Of a stretch of 64,000 nucleotides of DNA, positions 35,606 through 44,902 are shown piece after piece. The stretch's first letter is position 1. Each line of letters starts with the position of its first letter. The notes under the pieces were generated by a model. The model had not been told where the DNA came from. It did not search any database and worked only from the letters and a program-made list of their open reading frames with translations. This stretch comes from CAZADA01 sp964568975 (GTDB lineage Bacteria; Pseudomonadota; Alphaproteobacteria; Caulobacterales; Maricaulaceae), in assembly GCA_964568975.1 (NCBI GenBank), contig CAZMSO010000012.1:14554-78553 (forward strand), in the 5' to 3' direction. The position numbers and the translations under genes are program-made.

Positions 35606-36670
35606 ATGGAAGATCGCCGCGCGCTTGTCATCGCCTTCTTTGTCGCGGTCGCTTTGCTGGCCGGCGGCGCGGCGACGTATCTCATGCGTGGCGACGCCGA
35701 CCGGACGGCGGGGCCGGGCTCGGTTGCGGATCTCGGTCCGGCTGAGCGGGTGGATGATCGGCCTGTGGCGCGCATCGACCCCGAGCCGGAGACCGAGGCG
35801 GCCCCGTCTGTGATGGCGCCGGCGGTGGAGCCGGAACCCGCGGCGCCGGCGCGAATCGCGCCTCCGAGCTTCGACATTGTGCGCGTCGATCCCACGGGCG
35901 CGGCCACGATCGCCGGCCGCGGGGCGAGCGGTGCGACGGCCATTGTGCTCGCTGACGGCGCGCCTCTGACGGAGGTGCGCATTGACGCGGGCGGGGAGTG
36001 GGTGGTGATCCTCGACGACCCGCTGCCCTCGGGGGCGGTGGAGCTGTCGCTGGTGATGCGCATGCCGACAGGCCAGGAAGTGCGCTCGGAGCAAGTGGTG
36101 ATTGTGTCGGTTCCAGAAAGCCGCGACACCAAGCCGCTTGTCGTGCTGGGAAGCCCGGGCGGCGCGAGCCGGGTGTTGCAGTCGCCCTTGTCGGATTCCG
36201 GTCAGCCCTTAGCGCTCTTGGCGATTGATTATGATGACGCGGGCGGGGTGATTTTCTCCGGCCGCGCGGAGCCCGGCTCGCGGGTGCGCGTGTTGGCTGA
36301 CCGCGTGCAGGTGGGCGAGGCGCGAGTGGGCGCGGACGGGACGTGGTCGCTGGTGGCGGGCTCATCGCTGGCGCCGGGCGTGTACAATTTGCAAATCGAC
36401 CAGCTGGACCGGCTCGGTCGGGTCACGGCCGTGATTGTGGCGCCGTTTGAGCGCGCCGCGCCAGAGGCGTTGGCGGAGATCGGGCCGCGCACTGTGGTGG
36501 TGCAGCCAGGCAACTCTCTGTGGCGGCTCGCGCGCCGGCTTTACGGCTCGGGATGGCAATACACTGTCATTTACGCAGCCAATGAATCCCAGATCCGCGA
36601 CCCGAATTTGATTTATCCCGGCCAAGTGTTTGAGGCGCCGGAGGTTGAGGGCGAGGCCGATCGCGGCTGA
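35606..36670 (+). CDS. LysM-domain envelope protein with Ig-like middle region
   Basis: 354 aa. One N-terminal membrane segment (about 7-25, LVIAFFVAVALLAGGAATYL), then a Pro/Glu/Ala linker. Two beta-rich modules follow (about 90-170 and 195-275; GAATIAGRGASGATAIV and GVIFSGRAEPGSRVRVLAD share a pattern). A C-terminal LysM domain at about 297-345 (VVVQPGNSLWRLARRLYG, ending DPNLIYPGQVF) binds peptidoglycan. It is an anchored periplasmic protein. It is divergent from the LOG gene. Confidence 0.88.
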   Translation: MEDRRALVIAFFVAVALLAGGAATYLMRGDADRTAGPGSVADLGPAERVDDRPVARIDPEPETEAAPSVMAPAVEPEPAAPARIAPPSFDIVRVDPTGAATIAGRGASGATAIVLADGAPLTEVRIDAGGEWVVILDDPLPSGAVELSLVMRMPTGQEVRSEQVVIVSVPESRDTKPLVVLGSPGGASRVLQSPLSDSGQPLALLAIDYDDAGGVIFSGRAEPGSRVRVLADRVQVGEARVGADGTWSLVAGSSLAPGVYNLQIDQLDRLGRVTAVIVAPFERAAPEALAEIGPRTVVVQPGNSLWRLARRLYGSGWQYTVIYAANESQIRDPNLIYPGQVFEAPEVEGEADRG

Positions 36671-36762
36671 GCCGCCACAACGATCGCGCGTCGCCGCCTC
36701 GATCCCGCCGCCCTTGGGGCGTGTGACTGGCGGCGGCGCCGGGCGCGGCCTATCTCCCCGTC

Positions 36763-38715
36763 ATGACTGACGCTTCCGCGACGCCGCCTGCACCTGCTGA
36801 TTCACGCGCTGCGCCACGAGCCGACGCCCAAGGTTCGTCAGGGCCTGTCGCGGGGGGCGAGACGCGGTTTGAGGATGTGGCCGCCGGCCGCGCCACCCTG
36901 GCGCGCGCGGTGGGGCGCTTGTTGGCGATCCTGGCGCGCCCGGACTTGCGGCGCTGGCGTCCTTGGATCGTCATGGCGGTGGCGGTGACTGTCGTCGCGA
37001 AGGGCTTGTCGGTGGCGGCGCCCTTTTTTCTCGGCGACGCGATCAATCGCCTAGGCGATGACGGCGCGGCCGCGCTCAGCGCCTTTGCGGGGCTGGCGGG
37101 GTTGTTTGTGGCGGCGCGGTTCGCCTCCGCGGCCTTGCCTTATCTGCGCGACGCCTTTTTCACGCCCGTGACTCAGGACGCGATGCGCGTGATCGCAGTC
37201 GACGCCTTCGCCTACGCCAACAATTTGCCGCTGCAATTCCACGTGAAGCGCCGCGCCGGCGCGCTTCAGCGTATTATTGAGCGCGGCGCGGGATCTATGG
37301 AGTATTTGCTGCGGTTTTTGGGCTTCAACATCGGCCCGACGCTTGTGGAGCTCGTGCTGGCGGCGATTGCGCTGACGGCCGCCTTTGGCTGGCGGTTCGC
37401 TTTCATCGCGGTGGCGACGGTGGCGGTGTTTGCAGGCTTTACCATCCGGGTGACGGAATGGCGTGCGCGCCAGCGGCGCGTGCTCAACCGCGCCGACACT
37501 GAGCTGCGCGCGCGCGCGGTTGATGCGCTGACGAATTTCGAGACCGTGAAAGCCTTCGGTGCGGAAGACCGCGAAGCCCGCCGCTATGACGACGCGACGC
37601 AAGACTACAACGCGCTGGTGGTGCGTCTGTCGCGCTCCTTGGCGGGGCTGAATGTCGGCCAAGAGCTGATTATGCATGTGGGCCTGGGCGCGGCGATCCT
37701 GGCGGCGGGCGCGGGCGTGGCCATGGGCGCGTTAGACGGCGTCGGCGATGTGACCACTGTGATGCTGATGCTGTTGAGCCTTTATCGGCCGATGAACATT
37801 CTCGGCTGGGCGTGGCGCGAGATCCGCCAAGGCGTCGTCGATATGGAGACGCTGTTCGGCCTTTTTGAAGAACCGCCCGTGGTGGAGGATGCGCCCCACG
37901 CGCGCGCCTTCGTCGCGGGCCCGGGGGCGGTGCGGTTTGAGGGCGTGAGTTTCGCCCATGAGGGCCGCACGGCGGGGCTTGATGATGTGAGCTTTGAGGC
38001 GCCGGCGGGCGGGTTCACGGGCGTCGTCGGGCCGAGCGGGGCGGGCAAATCCACGCTGCTGAAGCTTTTGTTCCGCTTCTACGACCCCGCCGCTGGGCGC
38101 GTGGTGATTGACGGAACTGATGTGCGCGACGTGACGCAGCAGAGCTTGCGCCAGGCGTTGGGCCTCGTGCCCCAGGACGTGGTGCTGTTCAACGAGACGC
38201 TGCGCTACAACATCGCCTATGGCGATCCGAGCGCCGATGACGCCGCAATCCTGAACGCCGCGCGGCGCGCCCAACTCGGCGCGCTGATTGACTCCCTGCC
38301 GGAGGGGCTCGCCACGCGTGTCGGCGAGCGCGGGCTTAAGCTCTCCGGCGGCGAGCGTCAGCGGGTGGGCGTCGCGCGCGCGATCTTGAAAGATCCCTGC
38401 ATTCTCATTCTCGATGAAGCGACGTCCTCCCTCGACAGCCAAACGGAACAAGACGTCCAAGCCGCGCTGGCGGAGGCCGCGCGCGGGCGCACCACGATCG
38501 CCGTCGCTCATCGTTTGTCCACAATCGCCCATGCTGATCGCATCATTGTGCTGGATCGCGGGCGCGTAGCGGAGATGGGCGATCATCGCAGCTTGCTGGC
38601 GCGTGACGGTCTTTATGCGCGGATGTGGGCGCGCCAAGCCGCAGGCGATGATCCGGAGGCTCTCGCGCGCGGCGAAGCGTCCCCGACGCTGGCGCCGACG
38701 GGGTCGCTCGGTTAG
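36763..38715 (+). CDS. Atm1-type ABC exporter (ABCB7/HMT1 family)
   Basis: 650 aa, a fused membrane and ATPase half-transporter acting as a homodimer. The membrane part (about 60-370) contains QFHVKRRAGALQRIIERG and FGWRFAFIAVATVAVFAGF, typical of Atm1. The ATPase has Walker A GPSGAGKST (Lys429), signature LSGGE at 527-531 and Walker B ILILDEA with Asp551. Bacterial Atm1 proteins export glutathione-linked compounds and heavy-metal conjugates. The presence of gor elsewhere in the window fits but is not evidence of a shared operon. Confidence 0.93.
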   Translation: MTDASATPPAPADSRAAPRADAQGSSGPVAGGETRFEDVAAGRATLARAVGRLLAILARPDLRRWRPWIVMAVAVTVVAKGLSVAAPFFLGDAINRLGDDGAAALSAFAGLAGLFVAARFASAALPYLRDAFFTPVTQDAMRVIAVDAFAYANNLPLQFHVKRRAGALQRIIERGAGSMEYLLRFLGFNIGPTLVELVLAAIALTAAFGWRFAFIAVATVAVFAGFTIRVTEWRARQRRVLNRADTELRARAVDALTNFETVKAFGAEDREARRYDDATQDYNALVVRLSRSLAGLNVGQELIMHVGLGAAILAAGAGVAMGALDGVGDVTTVMLMLLSLYRPMNILGWAWREIRQGVVDMETLFGLFEEPPVVEDAPHARAFVAGPGAVRFEGVSFAHEGRTAGLDDVSFEAPAGGFTGVVGPSGAGKSTLLKLLFRFYDPAAGRVVIDGTDVRDVTQQSLRQALGLVPQDVVLFNETLRYNIAYGDPSADDAAILNAARRAQLGALIDSLPEGLATRVGERGLKLSGGERQRVGVARAILKDPCILILDEATSSLDSQTEQDVQAALAEAARGRTTIAVAHRLSTIAHADRIIVLDRGRVAEMGDHRSLLARDGLYARMWARQAAGDDPEALARGEASPTLAPTGSLG

Positions 38716-38802
38716 AGCTGTCGCGCTACAGTCGCGCACATGCCAGGAACGGCGGCGGCCGCCGTCGATCAACCGCGTGCGCCCGCGCGCAGTGAGGGGC
38801 CC

Positions 38803-40128
38803 ATGGACAGCGCTCTGGCGGCGCTCGCCCGGTTTCGCGACCGGATGCGCTACGCATGGCCGCAGTATTGGCCGTTGTCGGCCGCTTCAGCGGCGCTCGT
38901 TTTCGCGGGCTACGCCACGATGCGCGGCGTCGATCCGGCGGGGGCGGGCCTGGCCGCGGCGTGGCTTTTTCTCGCGGGCGCGGCGCTGCTGCTGGTGAAG
39001 GGCCAGTCGACGATGCAGGCGGTGACGGAGGTCGGCGTCGCGGGCGGCTTGTTCGCGTTTGTCGCGCTGGTGGCGCTCTACCAGCTCACGCCCGGCGGGC
39101 CGGGTTTGGCGCATCCCATGTGGGCGCTGGTGGACGCGCCGGGCGCGGTGACGCTTGATCGCGGCGCGACTCTGCGTGAGGCGTTCAAATTCACAGGCTT
39201 AGCCGCAGCCTTCGTCGTGGGCGCAGTGATCGGGCGCAATGACCGGCGTGCGCGGCTGTTCTTCACGCTTGTGCTGATCAGCGGCGCGGTCTTCGCGGTG
39301 ATGGCGCTGTTTGACGCCATGCTGGCGCGTGCGGGGGGGACGGCGGCGGGCGACGCGATGGGTGCGGTGTTTGCGATTGTCACGGTCTTGGGCTTTGCGC
39401 GGGTGTTGCAGGCGGTGCGCGAGGCGTTTGATCGCCACTTGGCGCTGACGGCGTTTGCGCGCGCCGCCGCGCTGGGGATGGCCGCGACAGTGGCTGGGGG
39501 CGCCGCGCTTGCGGCGTATGACGACGTGGTCGGACGCATCGGCGTGGCGGCGGTGGTGTTTGGGCTGACGGCGTGGGAGTGCCGCGCGGCGCGGGGTCGA
39601 TATGTGTGGGCGGTGACGGCGATGGCCGTCACGGGCGTGGCGTTTGCGGCGGGGATGTTTGCGCATTTGGCGCTGCTGAGCGCGGCGGTAAGCGAGCCGG
39701 ATCGGCTGGCGAGCTTCGCCGCTTATGGCCGCGCGATTTTGGCTGCGCCGGTGTTCGGTTATGGCTTCGGCGCGTTTAGCGATGTCAACGGGCTCATCCA
39801 AACGGCGCAGAACTGGACGGCCCTTGACGGCGCGGTGACAGCCCGCAGCCTTTATGTGCAATGGCTGGTGGAGGCCGGCGCGCTGGCGACCTTAGCCATC
39901 GGCGCGTGCGTCGGGGTTCTCATGGTGTTGGCGGCGCGGGCCTCGGAATGGCGCAAGCGCATGCGCAGCTGGTTGCGCGCGGTGGTGGTCGTCAGCGCGT
40001 GGCTGCTGCTGGACGGCGTCGCGGGCGATGCGCTGCAAGCGATGCCGGTCGCGCTGTTGTGGACGGCGCTGCTCGGGGTTGCGGCCGGATTGGCTGTGAC
40101 GAAGACGGCAAGCCCTCGCCGCACGTAA
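38803..40128 (+). CDS. Polytopic membrane protein, O-antigen ligase/polymerase-like
   Basis: 441 aa from the ATG at 38803, which has GAGGGG just upstream; the ATG at 38740 has none. About ten to eleven hydrophobic segments are visible. The stretch APVFGYGFGAFSDVNG followed by LYVQWLVEAGALATLAIGA matches the O-antigen ligase pattern: a pro-x-gly-x-gly segment, then a periplasmic loop ending in an L-x-E-x-G helix. It is probably a Wzy/WaaL-family protein acting on lipid-linked glycans. The similarity is weak. Confidence 0.65.
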   Translation: MDSALAALARFRDRMRYAWPQYWPLSAASAALVFAGYATMRGVDPAGAGLAAAWLFLAGAALLLVKGQSTMQAVTEVGVAGGLFAFVALVALYQLTPGGPGLAHPMWALVDAPGAVTLDRGATLREAFKFTGLAAAFVVGAVIGRNDRRARLFFTLVLISGAVFAVMALFDAMLARAGGTAAGDAMGAVFAIVTVLGFARVLQAVREAFDRHLALTAFARAAALGMAATVAGGAALAAYDDVVGRIGVAAVVFGLTAWECRAARGRYVWAVTAMAVTGVAFAAGMFAHLALLSAAVSEPDRLASFAAYGRAILAAPVFGYGFGAFSDVNGLIQTAQNWTALDGAVTARSLYVQWLVEAGALATLAIGACVGVLMVLAARASEWRKRMRSWLRAVVVVSAWLLLDGVAGDALQAMPVALLWTALLGVAAGLAVTKTASPRRT

Positions 40129-40401
40129 CGCCGCGCGTAACGCCGCGTCACGGCGGCGCGCGCTCCGATCGACGGCGTCACGGGCGGGAGCGGCGCGGGC
40201 CCGTTTCCGGAACGTTCGGGCTGGCTCGCGGCGGCCGGTTCAGATCGCCTCGATCACGCCTCCTCAGGCGGTCCAGAGCCGTTTCAGAGCCATGCCGGCC
40301 GACGCCATCTCTTAACGAGCCGCCACATCGCGCCCCAGCGCGACACCGACGCCCTCCGCGCCGGCGCAACGCCGGGGCGCGGTGCTATCCGGGGCGCAAT
40401 G

Positions 40402-41079
40402 CTATCCGGGGTTGAAGTCCGCGCGATTCAACGCGCGCGCCAAGGCGTCGCGCGCCGGCCCTTGGGGCGTGCGCGCCAACAAGCCGCGCGCCCACCGTTC
40501 ACCCTCCGGCGAGGCCGTGAACGCCGCGACTTGGCGCAAGCCCGCGCGCCGCAGGCTGCGATCCAAATCATCCCAATGGTCAAGGACAAACGCTAAGCGC
40601 CGCTGTCGCAAGTCGCGCGCGCCGAAAGTCGCCACCAAAAACGACGTCTGCAGCGCCTCCGCCGCAGCCGCGTCTGCGAATCCCGCCCGCGCGGCGCGTG
40701 TCTCTGCAAGCAGCGCCCACACAGACGCCCGCGCGGGGGAGGCTTGAAGCGCGGCGGTCAAGCGCCGCTCCGCTTGGTCATAATCGGGCTCCGCGTCGAG
40801 GAGCGTCAGGCGCGCGGCCGCGATGTTCAGCGCCGCCGTGCTCAGCCCGCCCTTCAAGCGCACGCGGGCGGCCGCCAAGGCCGCGGCGCGCTCGGTGGCG
40901 TCATCTGTCGCTTCTGCAGCCGCGAGGGCGCGGTCGGCGGCCGCCGCCCGCAAGTCCCATTGCGCGATCAGGGCCGCCGTCACTCCCGCCAGGAGCATGC
41001 ACGCTGCGGCCAAACGCGCGAGCACCCGGCGCGTCACGCCGGCGGGGCGCTCCTCCGATGGCGGCAGCAAATCAACCAC
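40402..41079 (-). CDS. Hypothetical membrane-anchored helical protein
   Basis: 225 aa from the GTG at 41079, preceded by GGGGGAAC. One membrane segment lies near residues 22-40 (LARLAAACMLLAGVTAALIA). It is followed by an Ala-rich, alpha-helical domain with TPR-like pairs (YDQAERRLTAALQASPARASVWALLAETRAA). It is convergent with the O-antigen-ligase-like gene. Small TPR proteins often accompany such ligases, but no direct link is visible. Confidence 0.6.
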   Translation of the reverse strand: MVDLLPPSEERPAGVTRRVLARLAAACMLLAGVTAALIAQWDLRAAAADRALAAAEATDDATERAAALAAARVRLKGGLSTAALNIAAARLTLLDAEPDYDQAERRLTAALQASPARASVWALLAETRAARAGFADAAAAEALQTSFLVATFGARDLRQRRLAFVLDHWDDLDRSLRRAGLRQVAAFTASPEGERWARGLLARTPQGPARDALARALNRADFNPG

Positions 41080-41289
41080 GACGTTCCCCCATGGCGCAGC
41101 GCGCGCGTGTGAACGCCGACGCCCAGCCGCGACATTACACCATGGGGTGCGTCGCTAAAACTGCATCGACTGTGTGATGACTTCATCAAAGTTTCGCTGG
41201 TCACATAGCAGCGCGCCGCGCGTCAGCGCGCCAGAGACGCCGCGCGGGCGCACCAGCCCACAGGCGGGGCCCAAGAGCGAGAGGCGGGT

Positions 41290-41580
41290 ATGCACGCGTC
41301 GTCACGGCACCCAACGCCGGATCCCGCGCCGACGGACGCCGATGGCGGCGGGCGTGAGGCCGCCTCCGCCGTGGAGGCGAGCCCCGCCCGCGCGGACGCG
41401 GGCGAACCGCCGTCGGCCGCGGGCGCCTCGCGCGTCCACGCGTTGCTGGCTTCAGCGGTGGACGCCTACACAGAGCCGACCGAGGAGGACCGGTGGCCGC
41501 CGGGCGTGGGCCTGGTGTTTGCTGTGGCGGTGTGCGGCGGCTTTTGGTGGGCGGTGATCGCTGCGGTCTCGCGCGCATGA
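41290..41580 (+). CDS. Small single-span membrane protein
   Basis: 96 aa. The first 65 residues are hydrophilic, Ala/Pro/Asp-rich and probably disordered; the last 25 (WPPGVGLVFAVAVCGGFWWAVIAAV) form one membrane span, giving a tail-anchored look. GAGAGG is placed 6-7 nt before the ATG. No family is recognised. An overlapping frame at 41174-41557 is judged a shadow. Confidence 0.5.
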   Translation: MHASSRHPTPDPAPTDADGGGREAASAVEASPARADAGEPPSAAGASRVHALLASAVDAYTEPTEEDRWPPGVGLVFAVAVCGGFWWAVIAAVSRA

Positions 41581-41692
41581 CCGTGGGGTTCAGGCTGAGC
41601 GGCCGTCGTGGGTGCTCCCTTGTCTTCGGGCGTCGCGTCACGAATATGTGGTACGCGTGTCGCATGTGCGTATTCGAGATTTGGGGACGGTT

Positions 41693-42472
41693 ATGATCGG
41701 GGCTATTGCGCGTTCCTTTCGCCCGCGCGCTCCAGCCGCCGCGGCGGGCGATCTGGTCTTCGCCATCGGCGATGTTCACGGCTGCCGCGAGCTTTTGGCG
41801 GCGCTGATGGACGGGCTCGTTGAGGACGTGGCGGCCACCCGCGCGGAGGCCGGCGAGGATGTGCGCAGCGTCGTCGTGTTTTTGGGCGATTATGTCGACC
41901 GCGGCCCGGATTCCTCCGGCGTGTTGGACGCCCTGGTCGGCCTTGATCGCGGTCAGTTCGACGACATGCGGTTTCTGCGCGGCAATCACGAGGACACGCT
42001 GTTGGAGTTCCTTGACGACGCCAGCGCCGGCGCGCGCTGGTGCGCCTTTGGCGGCGACGCGACTCTGAAATCCTATGGGATCGCGGCCCCGGCTCCGGAC
42101 GCAAGCAGTCAGGAATGGGAGGGCGCGCGCAAAGCCTTCGCCCGCGCGCTGCCGGAGGAGCATGTCGCGTTTCTGCGCGATTTGCCTTACATCACCACTA
42201 GTGGGGATTATGCGTTCGTCCATGCGGGCGTGCGGCCGGGCGTGCTTCTGGCGGAGCAGTCGCTCGATGATTTGTTGTGGATTCGCGACGAATTCCTTGA
42301 CGATGACTCCCGGTTGGAGAAAGTGATTGTCCACGGCCACACGCCCGAGCCGGAGCCGTTTCACAGCTTCCGCCGGATTGGCGTGGACACGGGCGCTTAC
42401 GCCAGCGGCGTGCTGACGGCGGTGCGTTTATACGGGCAGACCGTCAGTTTTTTGCAATCGACGATGCGCTGA
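41693..42472 (+). CDS. Metallophosphoesterase, PPP/ApaH-like serine/threonine phosphatase
   Basis: 259 aa. The three PPP motifs are present in order: GDVHG (residues 26-30), GDYVDRG and GNHE, plus the later VHAG and VHGHTP metal ligands. It is a cytosolic two-metal phosphatase acting on phosphoprotein or dinucleoside polyphosphates. The start at 41693 gives the normal short leader; the ORF upstream is not conserved in type. Confidence 0.9.
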   Translation: MIGAIARSFRPRAPAAAAGDLVFAIGDVHGCRELLAALMDGLVEDVAATRAEAGEDVRSVVVFLGDYVDRGPDSSGVLDALVGLDRGQFDDMRFLRGNHEDTLLEFLDDASAGARWCAFGGDATLKSYGIAAPAPDASSQEWEGARKAFARALPEEHVAFLRDLPYITTSGDYAFVHAGVRPGVLLAEQSLDDLLWIRDEFLDDDSRLEKVIVHGHTPEPEPFHSFRRIGVDTGAYASGVLTAVRLYGQTVSFLQSTMR

Positions 42473-42727
42473 GCCTGCCTGCGGGCGGGCGCGGCGACGG
42501 CAGGGCGACGACGGGCGCACGCTCAGCGGCGTTAACCATGTCGCGGCGTGAGTCGCGTAGGATCATCGTGCGGCGCGGCGAGGGGCGCTCTTGGGGTGTC
42601 CCCGGCGCGGCGGGTCCGGCCGGCCACGGCCAGGCCAAAGCCCAGGGGTCGTCGGGCGGTGAGTGACCGGGCGTGCACCGTTGCGCTGGTCACGCGAGTG
42701 AGATCATGCACGCGGAAGGGATGCGCA

Positions 42728-44002
42728 ATGTCGGGCGAAGCCGGCGCCGATGTGATCAATGACGCGCCTGCCGAGGCGCTGGCGACGACCGCGACGGCGG
42801 CGCGCGTCGAGGACGCGGCGTGTGTGGCCCCGTCTCGCGCGGGCGCGGTCTTAGGACGCCGCACGCCGCGTCGGATCCTGTTCACCCATGATGGCGACGC
42901 CGATGATCCGCGCCATGATGACGGCTTGGCCTATTGGGCGTTGGAGGCGCGGGTGCGCGTGACGCGCCAGTTTCCTGTGACGGGCAAGCCGCCCTTCGTG
43001 GTGCGCGCGCGTGCGCTTTATCACGGCGCTCGCGGCGAGGCGTTTCGCGGCGAGTTCGAGCCGCGCACCCTGCGCACGCAATACAAGGCGTTGCGCGAGA
43101 CGGTGCGCCGCGGCGCGTATCACGGCGTGTTCTCGCCGCGATCTCTGCCGGTGACCTATTTGGGACTCAAATCGCCCGTGGTGTTTTGTGAACGGGCGCC
43201 GATCGCGGCCGCGATGGAGCATGACGCGGCGCTGGCGCGCTTGGCCGCCCGCAGCCGCGCAAAAGCCTATGAGCAGCAACGGATTGCGCTGAAGCGCTGC
43301 GCCGGCGTGATTTACCCCTCCGATTGGGCGGCTCATGCGGCGATCGCCCACCATGAAGCGTCGCCGGCGAAGGTCCACATCGCGCCTTTTGGCGCCAACG
43401 TCTCTGAACCGGCGCAGGAGGCCGTCGCGCGCGCGATCGCGGCCCGCCGCTCAAGCCCAGTGCGTGTGGCCGTGGTCGGCGTGAATTGGCGCACGCCCGC
43501 GGCGCGGTTGGTGCGTGACGCGTTTCAAGCGGCGTGGCCGGACGGCGATGCGCGCTTGGACCTGATCAACGCGCGTCACGCGCCGGCGGTGCTGCCGGAC
43601 TGCATGGTCGTGCACCGCTTGCCGAGCGAGGCGCTGGCGCGCGATCAGGCTCTGAGCCAGTTGTTGGCGGAGGCGACCGTGGTGATCGCGCCGCATTTCG
43701 CCGGCGGCTACGACCTGACAGCCGCGAGCGCGGCGGCCTGGGGCGCGCCCGTGGTCGGCCTTGACCAGGGCGGTGTGTCCCACATCGTCCAGCACGGACG
43801 CACGGGTCTGCTGACGCCGGCGGAGGCCTCGCCGCGCGTGCTGGCGCAGGCGCTGCGCGCGGTGGTGGACGATCGCGACCAGCACGCCGCGTTCGCACAC
43901 GCTGCTCGGGCTCATTATGTCGCGGCGCTGTGGTGGGAGCGGTTTGCTGAAACGGTGTCGCGGGCGTTTGACGCGGCCCTCGTCAACACGCTGCAGTTTT
44001 AG
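42728..44002 (+). CDS. Glycosyltransferase, GT4-like
   Basis: 424 aa from the ATG at 42728 with GGAAGGG 8 nt upstream. The C-terminal half has a GT-B Rossmann fold with the donor-binding run IAPHFAGGYDLTAASAAAWGAPVVG, then GGVSHIVQHGRTGLL, equivalent to the EGF/E-x7-E region of GT4 enzymes, though the usual first Glu is replaced (FAGGYDLT). The N-terminal half holds the acceptor domain (RRILFTHDGD). It probably works on surface polysaccharide, as flippase and ligase-like genes lie nearby. Confidence 0.78.
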   Translation: MSGEAGADVINDAPAEALATTATAARVEDAACVAPSRAGAVLGRRTPRRILFTHDGDADDPRHDDGLAYWALEARVRVTRQFPVTGKPPFVVRARALYHGARGEAFRGEFEPRTLRTQYKALRETVRRGAYHGVFSPRSLPVTYLGLKSPVVFCERAPIAAAMEHDAALARLAARSRAKAYEQQRIALKRCAGVIYPSDWAAHAAIAHHEASPAKVHIAPFGANVSEPAQEAVARAIAARRSSPVRVAVVGVNWRTPAARLVRDAFQAAWPDGDARLDLINARHAPAVLPDCMVVHRLPSEALARDQALSQLLAEATVVIAPHFAGGYDLTAASAAAWGAPVVGLDQGGVSHIVQHGRTGLLTPAEASPRVLAQALRAVVDDRDQHAAFAHAARAHYVAALWWERFAETVSRAFDAALVNTLQF

Positions 44003-44086
44003 CCGCCGCGGCGCCGGCGCCGCGCCCCATGAGGTCGGACTGCAGGCGCGTCCTCGGTCTGAGCCCCGGGGGTCGGGAGGCGGCGC

Positions 44087-44902
44087 TTAGAGATCGCGCC
44101 AGCGGATCGTCATGCCCAGCGCTTGCGCCAGCTCCTCCCAATAAGCGCGCAAGCGCCCGCGTTGGAGGTCCTCCCACCGGCCGCGCGGGATGAGGCGCAC
44201 TTCCAAGCGCACGCCGCGCAACGTGTCGCCGAAGCGCGTCTCTAACGCGCGCGCGGCCGCATCCGGCGTCGGCATGTCGTCCGGCAACGCGCCGGCGCCC
44301 GCGCCATAGACCGAAAACACGTCGGAGTTCTGGAGCATGTCCGACACAAGCAGGATCCGCCGGCGCGGCACGCCGCGCGCAAACGCCTCGGTCTGCGCTT
44401 GGCGCGCGAGGGCCTCTAAGATCGGGCTCGACGGCGCTTGGCGCGGCTGGACCAAATCGGCCAACGCCCGCTCCAATGGGACGTCGAAGGAGCTTTCATA
44501 CTTTTCCTGAACCAGGCGCGGATTGGTGTAGAGGGGGTTCACTTGATCCGGCCGGCCGGGATTGCACAAAGACAACTCCCCCCGCGGGTCATAGCGCCCC
44601 GCGTCGTCAAGGGCCGCGATGGTGATGCGCTCGCCCAAATCGAGGCGGTCTTTCGCGCGCAAAATCGCGTCGGAGATCAGCTCCGTTTGCTGAGCGGAAT
44701 AGCTGTCAGTTTTGTCGACAATGATGACGGTGTGGGGCGGCGGCGTTTCATCCGCTTCGAGGATCGGGCACAGCGTGCGCTCGTCATAAGCCTTCGGACG
44801 CAAGGCGTGGAGCGTGTACGCGATGGCGCCGATGACGCCCGCCACCACCAAAATGTTGATGATGGCGAGGCGGCGCAGCCTTTGTTCGCGCCGCCGGCTC
44901 AT
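44087..44902 (-). CDS. Membrane-anchored von Willebrand A-like protein
   Basis: 271 aa. One membrane segment at about 12-31 follows a basic N terminus, then a periplasmic domain. IIVDKTDS (Asp63, Thr65, Ser67) resembles a MIDAS D-x-S/T-x-S site and ILLVSDMLQNSD resembles the later vWA strand with its Asp. Its ATG overlaps the stop of the upstream minus gene (ATGA), so the two are made together. The vWA assignment is by pattern only. Confidence 0.6.
   Translation of the reverse strand: MSRRREQRLRRLAIINILVVAGVIGAIAYTLHALRPKAYDERTLCPILEADETPPPHTVIIVDKTDSYSAQQTELISDAILRAKDRLDLGERITIAALDDAGRYDPRGELSLCNPGRPDQVNPLYTNPRLVQEKYESSFDVPLERALADLVQPRQAPSSPILEALARQAQTEAFARGVPRRRILLVSDMLQNSDVFSVYGAGAGALPDDMPTPDAAARALETRFGDTLRGVRLEVRLIPRGRWEDLQRGRLRAYWEELAQALGMTIRWRDL

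Noticed and set aside
34916..36094. A 392-codon LOG protein
   Set aside because: Only the part from 35500 resembles LOG proteins; the rest is the reverse strand of the LysM gene.
41174..41557. Overlapping 127-codon frame
   Set aside because: Low-complexity Arg/Pro-rich product without a ribosome site; the frame at 41290 has both a ribosome site and a membrane span.
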